Shown here piece after piece: positions 1 to 5,389 of a DNA stretch of 7,969 bases (positions are counted from its first letter, which is position 1; every line of letters begins with the position of its first letter). Origin of the DNA: JAJPJX01 sp964568355 (GTDB lineage: Bacteria; Acidobacteriota; Terriglobia; Bryobacterales; Bryobacteraceae); the NCBI GenBank assembly GCA_964568355.1, contig CAZMRK010000735.1, positions 1-7,969 on the forward strand, read 5' to 3'. Both the position numbers and the translations under genes were made by a program. The notes beneath the pieces are model-generated. The model did not search any database. It worked only from the letters and a program-made list of their open reading frames with translations, and had not been told where the DNA came from.

Positions 1-204
1 GTTCAACCGCCTCCCGCCCCCTCCGCATCCTGCCTGGCCCCGTGCGTGGGCCGCAGCCCTTCGCTGCTGCCAGCCTTCGCCACGATCTCGTTAGTGCTTT
101 GCATCTTTGTCGGTTAGCCGTGCCTCACACGCGTGGAACGCGCGCTATCCCGCCCCGCTGCCGCTGACTGCCTTCCGAAGCGATACCCCGCTGCAATTTT
201 TCAG
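1..204. other. Leading stretch without a supportable gene
   Basis: I see no gene here. The forward frames are closed by stops near 92-94, 115-117 and 166-168, and none gives a recognisable C-terminus. On the reverse strand the longest start-to-stop run I found is about 33 codons of low-complexity sequence. The stretch is C-rich on the + strand and contains an 8-base palindrome, CACGCGTG, at 128-135. It is best read as the intergenic region upstream of the Fur-family gene. The end of an upstream gene lying outside the window cannot be excluded. Confidence 0.5.
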
Positions 205-234
205 TTGACAGCGAGTTGCAGCTTAGAATCTAAT
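205..234 (+). promoter_or_regulatory. Sigma70-type promoter of the Fur-family gene
   Basis: A perfect -35 hexamer TTGACA lies at 205-210. After an 18-base spacer comes TCTAAT at 229-234, which matches five of six positions of the TATAAT -10 consensus. Transcription would start near 241 and leave a leader of about 46 bases before the ATG at 287. The surrounding AT-rich patch stands out from the GC-rich window, as expected for a promoter. TAGAAT at 224-229 is an alternative -10 but is too close to the -35 box. Confidence 0.7.
223..233. promoter_or_regulatory. Palindrome overlapping the -10 box, candidate autoregulatory operator
   Basis: TTAGA-A-TCTAA is a perfect inverted repeat with 5-base arms and a 1-base centre. 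It covers most of the -10 hexamer at 229-234. A dimeric repressor bound here would block RNA polymerase, and Fur-family genes are often self-repressed. The site is AT-rich and odd-centred like Fur/PerR boxes, but it does not match the classical 19-base Fur box or the 15-base PerR box well. Its role is inferred from position and symmetry. Confidence 0.45.
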
Positions 235-257
235 AACGTGTAGGTCGCCGCTGTCAG

Positions 258-274
258 TTGCGAATCAATCGCAA
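258..274. promoter_or_regulatory. 17-base palindrome in the leader of the Fur-family gene
   Basis: TTGCGA-N5-TCGCAA forms a perfect inverted repeat with 6-base arms at 258-263 and 269-274. It lies downstream of the predicted transcription start and just before the possible GTG start at 278. As DNA it could be a second operator acting as a roadblock. As RNA it would be a small hairpin next to the translation start. I do not recognise it as a named regulator's consensus. Confidence 0.4.
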
Positions 275-286
275 ATAGTGTTCCCC

Positions 287-763
287 ATGGTCCCAAAGCC
301 GGTTCCACGTCGATCCCTGTTGGAAAATCTTCGTCGAAGCGGAGTGCGTATCACCGCGCAGCGCAGGGCTTTGATTGAGACCATTCAGGAGGCCGAAGGG
401 CATTTAGATGCAGCCACTTTGCTCGATCAGGCCCGGCGGCGCAACCCGCGCCTGGATCGCGCTACGGTCTACCGCACCTTGGAGATGCTCAAGAAGCAGG
501 GGCTGGTGGATGAACTCGACTTGATGCATCTGAATGGCGAGAAGCATTACTACGAAGCGCACACCGGCAGGGAACATCTCCATTTGGCCTGTTTCCATTG
601 CGGCCGGATTGAGGAGTTTACCAGTTCCCTTTACACGGCGTTGATCACAGAGATTGCCGAAGCGCGAGGCTTTCAGGTGAAGGTCAGCCGGTTTGAAGTA
701 GGAGGCTTGTGCCCGGTGTGTCTGGCGGCAACTGCCGCTTCGGGGCGCCTGGGACTTTCTTGA
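287..763 (+). CDS. Fur-family metal-dependent transcriptional repressor
   Basis: This is a cytoplasmic DNA-binding repressor of the Fur family, about 158 residues, the usual length. Using the ATG at 287, the winged-helix domain covers residues 12-80, with the recognition helix near 57-74 (DRATVYRTL). The C-terminal half holds both metal sites. The structural zinc site is C102/C105 (CFHC) with C142/C145 (CPVC). The regulatory site is H39, E90, H97, H99 and E110. Glu at positions 90 and 110 is the arrangement of iron-sensing Fur; the peroxide sensor PerR has Asp at both equivalent sites. The call is therefore Fur (or the close relatives Mur or Zur) rather than PerR, by manual alignment only. 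An in-frame GTG at 278 would add three residues, and neither start has a clear Shine-Dalgarno sequence. The gene has its own promoter and lies 146 bases upstream of an iron-uptake cassette on the same strand, which supports an iron role. Confidence 0.92.
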   Translation: MVPKPVPRRSLLENLRRSGVRITAQRRALIETIQEAEGHLDAATLLDQARRRNPRLDRATVYRTLEMLKKQGLVDELDLMHLNGEKHYYEAHTGREHLHLACFHCGRIEEFTSSLYTALITEIAEARGFQVKVSRFEVGGLCPVCLAATAASGRLGLS

Positions 764-766
764 GTA

Positions 767-790
767 ACAGAAGCATCCGGATTCTTCTGT
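767..790 (+). repeat. Short inverted repeat after the fur stop (alternative stem 1)
   Basis: ACAGAAG at 767-773 pairs with CTTCTGT at 784-790: 7 base pairs around a 10-base loop that is itself centred on the palindrome ATCCGGAT. It begins three bases after the fur stop codon. The right arm is shared with the longer stem at 776-823, so the two structures cannot form together. Confidence 0.5.
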
Positions 791-823
791 CTATCTTTTG
801 GCGGAGTGACAGAAGAACCCGGA
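776..823 (+). repeat. Long stable inverted repeat in the fur-receptor gap (stem 2)
   Basis: Bases 776-791 pair with 808-823 over 16 positions with one mismatch (A781 against C818) and a 16-base loop. This is far longer than chance would give. It could end or slow transcription from fur, protect an RNA end, or regulate the receptor. No T-run follows the right arm (GGATTCG), so it is not a classical intrinsic terminator. The right arm (809-823) is also a direct repeat of 767-781, with 13 of 15 bases identical. Confidence 0.6.
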
Positions 824-846
824 GGATTCGACAACCGTTCGGGCTG

Positions 847-870
847 GCGACTATTGAATTGTATGGTCGC
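847..870 (+). repeat. Hairpin or operator-like inverted repeat upstream of the receptor gene
   Basis: GCGACTAT at 847-854 is complementary to ATGGTCGC at 863-870 in seven of eight positions, with the eighth a G-U wobble in RNA. The loop has 8 bases. It ends 30 bases before the Shine-Dalgarno sequence of the receptor gene. It could be an RNA hairpin in the leader or a protein-binding site. I could not identify a convincing separate promoter for the receptor in this gap. Confidence 0.4.
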
Positions 871-899
871 TGGTCTCGCATTTCAATCAGGTAAATAGC

Positions 900-907
900 G
901 GAGGGAG
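900..907 (+). promoter_or_regulatory. Strong ribosome binding site for the receptor gene
   Basis: GGAGGGAG ends two bases before the GTG codon at 910, with its GGAGG core five bases upstream. This fixes the GTG at 910 as the start in preference to the first internal ATG at 1027, which lies inside the signal-peptide hydrophobic core. Confidence 0.8.
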
Positions 908-909
908 AC

Positions 910-3390
910 GTGGCGAACCAGCAGCCGGTAGCGGGTCAACCGGCACACAGCGTATGGAGAAAGGCTAGACGAAAGCAGCATTCACGCGGAGGCGCGGCAT
1001 GGCCGGTTGCCTACCGCTGGATTGCGATGGGCACTTTGGTGATGTACACGGCGGTAGGTACCAGAACGATATCGGTGGCGCAGGCGCAACAGCTTCCAAA
1101 CGCGGCGGCCAGCCGTCCGGATGTGGCCGGGCGCAGCAGCCGGTTCGATATTCCGCCCGGCCCTCTGGATGAGGTCCTGCCGAAGTTTGAGCAGTTGACT
1201 GGAATCCGCGTCGTGCTGGCGGAGAAAAATATGGGCACCCTCCCCTCGCCGGGAGTCTCAGGACTGGCCACGCCCCAGGCGGCGCTCAAGCAGATGCTGG
1301 CCAACACGGGGCTGACCTACCGGTTCACGGCTCCGGCCGCTGTGCGCGTGGAACTGGAAAGCCGCGCTACCAGCATCGAAGTTACCGAGCGAATCGCCGC
1401 GGTGACCTCTCCCAAGTACACCGAACCTCTGCGCGACACCCCGCAGTCCGTTAGCGTGGTCTCGCAACAGCTCATGCAGGACCAGGGTGTGACCACCCTG
1501 CGCGACACGCTGCGCAACGTCGCGGGAATCAGCCTGGCCGCCGGCGAAGGCGGCGCCCAAGGCGACAATCTCACCATCCGGGGATTCACCGCGCGCAATG
1601 ACATCTTCAATGACGGAATGCGGGACTTTGGCAGCTACTACCGGGATCCCTTCAACCTGGAAGAAGTAGAAGTGCTGAAAGGGCCGTCATCCGTGGTTTT
1701 TGGACGTGGTACGACCGGTGGCGTCCTGAATCAGGCCAGCAAGACCCCGCAAACGAACCGGTTCCTTCGCGGCGATATCGATTTCGGCACCGACCGCACG
1801 CGCCGTGTGACTGCCGATCTCAACCAGGCCCTGCCGTCGTTGGGTAACGGAGCGGCTTTCCGCCTGAACCTCATGGGCCACGATTCCGATGTGGCCGGGC
1901 GCGACGTTGCCGAAAACCGGCGCTTCGGCCTGGCCCCCTCTCTGGCTCTCGGTTTGGGCTCGCGCACCCGTCTGATCCTCAGCTACTTCCACCAGTCTCA
2001 GGATGATATTCCGGACTACGGAATTCCCTGGCTGCTCAACGGGCCGGCTCCGGTCAATCGGGCCAACTACTACGGCTTCGAAGATGGCAATTATCTGCGA
2101 ACCAACGCCGATATCGGTACGGTTCGCTATGAGCACGATTTCGAGGGCTCCATTACCATACGCAACCAGGCGCGCTACGCCAATTACCAGCGCGATGTGC
2201 GGATTACCGAGGCGCGTGTCCTCGGCACCGTGACTCCGTCCACTCCCCTTGCCAGCATTCTGGTGAATCGCGGGCAGATCGCCGTGAAAAGCGCGGAGAC
2301 ATTCCTGGTGAACCAGTTCGATGCCACCGCGCGGGCGCGCACCGGCTTTGTGCGCCATACCATCGTGAGCGGCGTGGAGGCGGCTCGCGAAACCTCGGAT
2401 CCCACCCGGCCCACTTTCTCCAACGTGCCCGCTACCAGCCTGCTCAGCCCTGACACCAGCCAGCCGTTCTCTGGTGTTTCGGCCATCACTTCGCGCGTTC
2501 ATACCGGCGCCAAAAGTGTCGGTGCTTACCTGCTCGACACCATGAAGCTCGGCGAGCATTGGGAGTTCTCCGGAGGAGTCCGCTGGGACCGCTTCGATGC
2601 TGACTACCGGCAATGGGTCGCGCCCCTCTCCGCCTTTCAAAGGGTCGACAATATGACCAGTTGGCGCGGAGCTGCGGTTTACAAGCCGTGCGCCAACGGA
2701 AGTATCTATTTCGACTACGGCACGTCGTTCAACCCCTCCGCCGAGGCCCTCTCGCTCAGTTCCAGCACATCCGATCTCGCTCCGGAGAAGAACCGGACCT
2801 TCGAGCTGGGCAGCAAGTGGGATATCTCTTCCGGGCGCCTTGCATTGCGTGGGTCGCTGTTCCGAACCGAGAAAACCAACGCTCGCGAACCGGATCCGAA
2901 CAACGCTCTGCTCAACGTTCTGGCTGGGAGCCAGCGTGTGCAGGGCATGGAATTCGAAGCCACTGGAAGGATGACCAATCACTGGCAGGTCATGGGCAGT
3001 TACGCCCTGATGGACAGCCGGTTGACCAGGTCGCAATATTACACCTCGGCTATCGGCAGCCGTCTGGCCAACGTACCTCGCAACACGTTCAGCCTGTGGA
3101 ACAACATCGACTTGCCGTGGCATTTTACGCTCGGTGGCGGAGGCCAGTTCGTGGACACGCGCACTGCCAGCTCCACGGCCCCGATCGATCCGGCTACCGG
3201 ATTGACTAAGGAAGTTCCCAGCTACTGGGTTTTCCACGCCATGGCCCGCTACCCCGTGGCGCAGCACCTGGATCTTCAGCTCAACGCCTTCAACCTTACG
3301 AACCGCTACTACTACGACCAGCTTCATCCGGGCCACATCGTGCCTGGGCCGGGGCGCGCGGTGATGATGGGGGCCAGATTCAAATTTTGA
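910..3390 (+). CDS. TonB-dependent siderophore receptor with STN signalling domain (Fiu/PiuA-like)
   Basis: This 826-residue outer-membrane receptor should import ferric siderophores using TonB energy. A long basic N-terminus (residues 1-36) leads into a hydrophobic signal segment (37-57), with likely cleavage after VAQA-59. An STN domain follows at about 78-150 (RFDIPPGPLDEVL), the periplasmic module that FecA-type receptors use to signal to an anti-sigma factor. A probable TonB box is SIEVTER at 155-161. The plug covers about 170-282, with the typical TPQSVSVV, IRGF and EEVEVLKGPSSVVFGRG stretches. The rest is a 22-strand-type barrel ending in FNLTNRYYYD and a terminal Phe, the usual barrel-assembly signal. 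The barrel motif YGTSFNPSAEALSLS and the adjacent piuC-type gene point to the Fiu/PiuA catecholate receptor group; the ligand is inferred. As I recall, Fiu lacks an STN domain, so this is a variant architecture. No fecI or fecR is present in the window. Confidence 0.93.
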   Translation: MANQQPVAGQPAHSVWRKARRKQHSRGGAAWPVAYRWIAMGTLVMYTAVGTRTISVAQAQQLPNAAASRPDVAGRSSRFDIPPGPLDEVLPKFEQLTGIRVVLAEKNMGTLPSPGVSGLATPQAALKQMLANTGLTYRFTAPAAVRVELESRATSIEVTERIAAVTSPKYTEPLRDTPQSVSVVSQQLMQDQGVTTLRDTLRNVAGISLAAGEGGAQGDNLTIRGFTARNDIFNDGMRDFGSYYRDPFNLEEVEVLKGPSSVVFGRGTTGGVLNQASKTPQTNRFLRGDIDFGTDRTRRVTADLNQALPSLGNGAAFRLNLMGHDSDVAGRDVAENRRFGLAPSLALGLGSRTRLILSYFHQSQDDIPDYGIPWLLNGPAPVNRANYYGFEDGNYLRTNADIGTVRYEHDFEGSITIRNQARYANYQRDVRITEARVLGTVTPSTPLASILVNRGQIAVKSAETFLVNQFDATARARTGFVRHTIVSGVEAARETSDPTRPTFSNVPATSLLSPDTSQPFSGVSAITSRVHTGAKSVGAYLLDTMKLGEHWEFSGGVRWDRFDADYRQWVAPLSAFQRVDNMTSWRGAAVYKPCANGSIYFDYGTSFNPSAEALSLSSSTSDLAPEKNRTFELGSKWDISSGRLALRGSLFRTEKTNAREPDPNNALLNVLAGSQRVQGMEFEATGRMTNHWQVMGSYALMDSRLTRSQYYTSAIGSRLANVPRNTFSLWNNIDLPWHFTLGGGGQFVDTRTASSTAPIDPATGLTKEVPSYWVFHAMARYPVAQHLDLQLNAFNLTNRYYYDQLHPGHIVPGPGRAVMMGARFKF

Positions 3391-3395
3391 CAACC

Positions 3396-3402
3396 AAGGG
3401 AG
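3396..3402 (+). promoter_or_regulatory. Ribosome binding site of the dioxygenase gene
   Basis: AAGGGAG lies 12 bases before the ATG at 3415, which is longer than ideal. No better start exists nearby, and the N-terminus from 3415 aligns with the family, so the start is kept. The site falls in the 24-base gap after the receptor stop, consistent with one transcript. Confidence 0.5.
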
Positions 3403-3414
3403 ACACGAAACGCA

Positions 3415-4095
3415 ATGTTATTAGCTATTCCTGACGTGCTTACTGCCCAGGAGGTGGTGCATGCCCGTCAGGTGCTGGATCAGGCGGATTGGGTGGATGG
3501 CAAGGTGACCGCAGGCCCCCAGTCCGCCCTGGCCAAAAACAACATGCAGTTGCCGGAGGAGCATCCGGCGGCGCGCGATCTGGGAGAGATGATCCTGGAC
3601 GCGCTCGGGCGAAATGCGTTGTTCATTTCCGCCGCGCTGCCTTCCAGAGTTTTTCCGCCGCTGTTCAATCTCTACCAGGGCGGCCAGTCGTTCGGAACTC
3701 ATGTGGATAATGCGATCCGCCAGGTGCCCGGGACCCCACACCGGATCCGCACGGATCTCTCCGCCACATTGTTCCTCGCCTCGCCGGAGGAATACGACGG
3801 CGGCGAGTTGGTGGTCGAGGACACCTATGGCACGCATCAGGTGAAGCTGCCGGCTGGCCACATGGTGCTCTATCCCTCCACCAGCCTGCACCACGTGCGG
3901 CCCGTGACCCGCGGCGCGCGCTTGGCCTCATTTTTCTGGATTCAAAGCATGGTGCGTGACGACGGCCACCGCACTCTGCTGTTCGATCTCGATATGGCCA
4001 TTCAACGGCTCAATCAGGATCTCGGCGAGCAGAATTCGACGGTTCCGTTGACCGGTGTCTATCACAACCTGTTGCGTTGCTGGGCGGAGGTCTGA
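3415..4095 (+). CDS. piuC: PiuC/YbiX-family Fe(II)/2-oxoglutarate dioxygenase
   Basis: This cytoplasmic hydroxylase of the PKHX/YbiX family has 226 residues, almost the same as E. coli YbiX. The double-stranded beta-helix core shows the iron triad H96, D98 (THVDNAIR) and H159 (SLHHV), and the 2-oxoglutarate-binding arginine R169 (TRGARLASFFWIQS). These fall at the positions I recall for YbiX. Other family signatures are RTDLSATLFL, YDGGELVV, KLPAGHMVLYPS and a C-terminal YHNLLR. The family is widely found beside Fiu/PiuA-type catecholate receptors and is induced by iron starvation. Its physiological substrate was not established to my knowledge; modification of an imported siderophore is the common guess. 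The gene starts 24 bases after the receptor and ends 4 bases before the PepSY-TM gene, so it is the middle gene of the cassette. No catalytic residue is missing. Confidence 0.95.
   Translation: MLLAIPDVLTAQEVVHARQVLDQADWVDGKVTAGPQSALAKNNMQLPEEHPAARDLGEMILDALGRNALFISAALPSRVFPPLFNLYQGGQSFGTHVDNAIRQVPGTPHRIRTDLSATLFLASPEEYDGGELVVEDTYGTHQVKLPAGHMVLYPSTSLHHVRPVTRGARLASFFWIQSMVRDDGHRTLLFDLDMAIQRLNQDLGEQNSTVPLTGVYHNLLRCWAEV
4086..4090 (+). promoter_or_regulatory. Ribosome binding site inside the piuC 3' end
   Basis: GGAGG at 4086-4090 lies within the last codons of piuC, 9 bases before GTG at 4100 and 6 bases before TTG at 4097. It decides the start of the next gene. The longer reading frame from GTG at 4055 would overlap piuC by 41 bases without such a signal. 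Confidence 0.7.
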
Positions 4096-4099
4096 TTTG

Positions 4100-5350
4100 G
4101 TGAGACGAGTCCTGTTCTGGATGCATTTGTGTGCCGGCGCGGTTGCCGGACTGGTAATCCTGATCATGTCGGTTACGGGCGTGCTACTGGCTTATGAGCG
4201 CCAGATCTTGGACTGGGCAAATCGCGGATATCGCTCCGCTCCTCCCTCTCCGAACACCGCGCGCCTTCCGATGGATGCGCTGCTGGCCAAGGTGGGCGAG
4301 GTGCGTCCGGGCGCGCCCGGGTCCGTCACGTTGCGCTCGGACTCGCAGGCGCCGGTGGAAGTAGGCTTCGGACGCGAACAGGTGTTGTTCGTCAATCCGT
4401 ACACCGGGGCGGTGCTGGGGGAAGGTTCCGCCGGGGCCCGGGCGTTTTTTGCTACCGTGACCGGCCTGCATCGCTGGCTGGGCGCCAAGCGCGAGAACAT
4501 GGCCATCGGCCGCGCGATTACCGGCGCCTGTAACCTGGCCTTCCTCTTCTTGGTGGTCTCTGGCTTCTTCCTCTGGTGGCCGAAACATTGGACGCCGCGC
4601 CACCTCAAGGCGATCACGCTGTTTCGCGGCGGGTTGGGCGGGCGCGCTCGCGATTGGAACTGGCATAACGTGATTGGCTTCTGGTCGTCCGTCCCGCTCT
4701 TCTGGGTCGTGCTTACGGGTGTGATCATGTCTTATCCCTGGGCCAACAATCTGCTCTTCCGCATGACCGGGAGCCCGCTTGAGCGCCGCGAAGGATTTCC
4801 GCCGGATAGTGCTCGCAAAGACGGCAGGCGCCGCGAAGGAGGTCGCCGGGAGGGCAGGGAAGGCCGCGTGCGAGAAGGTGAGCCCCGCCGCGAGGGCGAG
4901 CCGCGCCGTGAAACTCCTCCCGTGGAACCGCTCTGGGCTCGCGCGCAGCAGCAGGTGCCGGGCTGGCGCAGCATCACCCTGCGAACCTTCGGGCCGCCCG
5001 GACCCACGCTGGCTTTTTCGATCGATACCAGCAATGGTGGCCGCCCGGACACTCGCTCCCAACTGGTCCTCGATCGCCGGACCGGGGCCGTGGTTCGCTG
5101 GGAACAGTTCGAAAGTTATTCTCTCGGCAGGCGCGTGCGCTCCTGGTTTCGCTGGGTTCACACCGGCGAGGCCGGAGGCGTTTTGGGGCAGACCATCGCC
5201 GCGGCGGCCTCCGCCGGCGCGGTGGTGTTGGTCTGGACTGGAATCGCTCTGGCCCTTCGCCGCCTGGATAGCTGGCGCCGGAGGCGCTACGCCAGCCCTG
5301 CACCCGAATTGCAGGAAACTGCTCAGGAGACCGCGAGCGAGACGAACTGA
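4100..5350 (+). CDS. PepSY-associated TM protein, putative siderophore-iron reductase (FoxB/PiuB-like)
   Basis: This inner-membrane protein has about 416 residues from the GTG at 4100 (TTG at 4097 is possible). It has four membrane helices at roughly 5-30, 139-160, 192-212 and 364-386. PepSY-type periplasmic regions lie between helices 1 and 2 and between 3 and 4. Conserved histidines sit at helix ends: H9 (FWMHLCAG), H124 (GLHRWLG), H189 (WNWHNVIGFW) and H354 (WVHTGE). In FoxB of Pseudomonas aeruginosa, a member of this family, such histidines bind two haems and the protein reduces siderophore-bound iron; by analogy this one may do so. Residues 239-271 are an odd Arg/Glu/Gly-rich insert within the second periplasmic region. 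The gene ends the cassette fur, receptor, piuC, PepSY, which is the family's usual setting. Membership is confident; the reductase role is inferred. Confidence 0.9.
   Translation: MRRVLFWMHLCAGAVAGLVILIMSVTGVLLAYERQILDWANRGYRSAPPSPNTARLPMDALLAKVGEVRPGAPGSVTLRSDSQAPVEVGFGREQVLFVNPYTGAVLGEGSAGARAFFATVTGLHRWLGAKRENMAIGRAITGACNLAFLFLVVSGFFLWWPKHWTPRHLKAITLFRGGLGGRARDWNWHNVIGFWSSVPLFWVVLTGVIMSYPWANNLLFRMTGSPLERREGFPPDSARKDGRRREGGRREGREGRVREGEPRREGEPRRETPPVEPLWARAQQQVPGWRSITLRTFGPPGPTLAFSIDTSNGGRPDTRSQLVLDRRTGAVVRWEQFESYSLGRRVRSWFRWVHTGEAGGVLGQTIAAAASAGAVVLVWTGIALALRRLDSWRRRRYASPAPELQETAQETASETN
4814..4912 (+). repeat. Low-complexity Arg/Glu/Gly-coding segment with an 18-base tandem repeat
   Basis: These bases encode residues 239-271 of the PepSY-TM protein: 13 Arg, 8 Glu, 7 Gly and only five others in 33 positions. 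The end (4877-4912) is two copies of an 18-base unit encoding GEPRRE. The copies differ at four positions, all third codon bases, so the protein repeat has been kept while the DNA drifted. Confidence 0.8.
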
Positions 5351-5353
5351 GCC

Positions 5354-5389
5354 GGGACGGCGGCATCGCCCTGGCCTACACTGTTGGGT
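5354..5389 (+). promoter_or_regulatory. Candidate promoter giving a leaderless GH127 transcript
   Basis: TACACT at 5377-5382 matches four of six bases of the -10 consensus and ends seven bases before the ATG at 5390, so transcription would begin at or next to the A of the start codon. A weak -35 (GGGACG, 5354-5359) has the right spacing. No Shine-Dalgarno sequence precedes the ATG. The gap from the PepSY-TM stop is only 39 bases. A -10-like element placed just before the start codon is the hallmark of leaderless genes. It is inferred from position and one motif. Confidence 0.5.

Noticed and set aside
1..120. Possible 3' end of an upstream gene (open frame from base 1 to the TAG at 115)
   Set aside because: The translation is Pro/Ser/Leu-rich and unrecognisable, and the run is too short to judge.
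776..823. Intrinsic transcription terminator for fur
   Set aside because: The stem is strong but no T-run follows on either strand, so I list it as a structured repeat rather than a terminator.
824..899. Separate promoter for the receptor gene (TCGACA at 828-833 as -35)
   Set aside because: No acceptable -10 hexamer lies 16-19 bases downstream, so I could not support a promoter in this gap.
840..905. Classical Fur box upstream of the receptor
   Set aside because: No stretch comes close to the 19-base consensus or to repeated GATAAT units; the only symmetry is the GC-containing inverted repeat at 847-870.
1687..3393. Open reverse-strand frame of 568 codons opposite the receptor gene
   Set aside because: It is wholly antisense to a well-supported receptor gene, shows no recognisable domain and has a composition typical of GC-rich shadow frames.
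5351..5376. Terminator hairpin after the PepSY-TM gene (GGCG-GCAT-CGCC core)
   Set aside because: Only four solid core pairs, mismatched flanks and no T-run.
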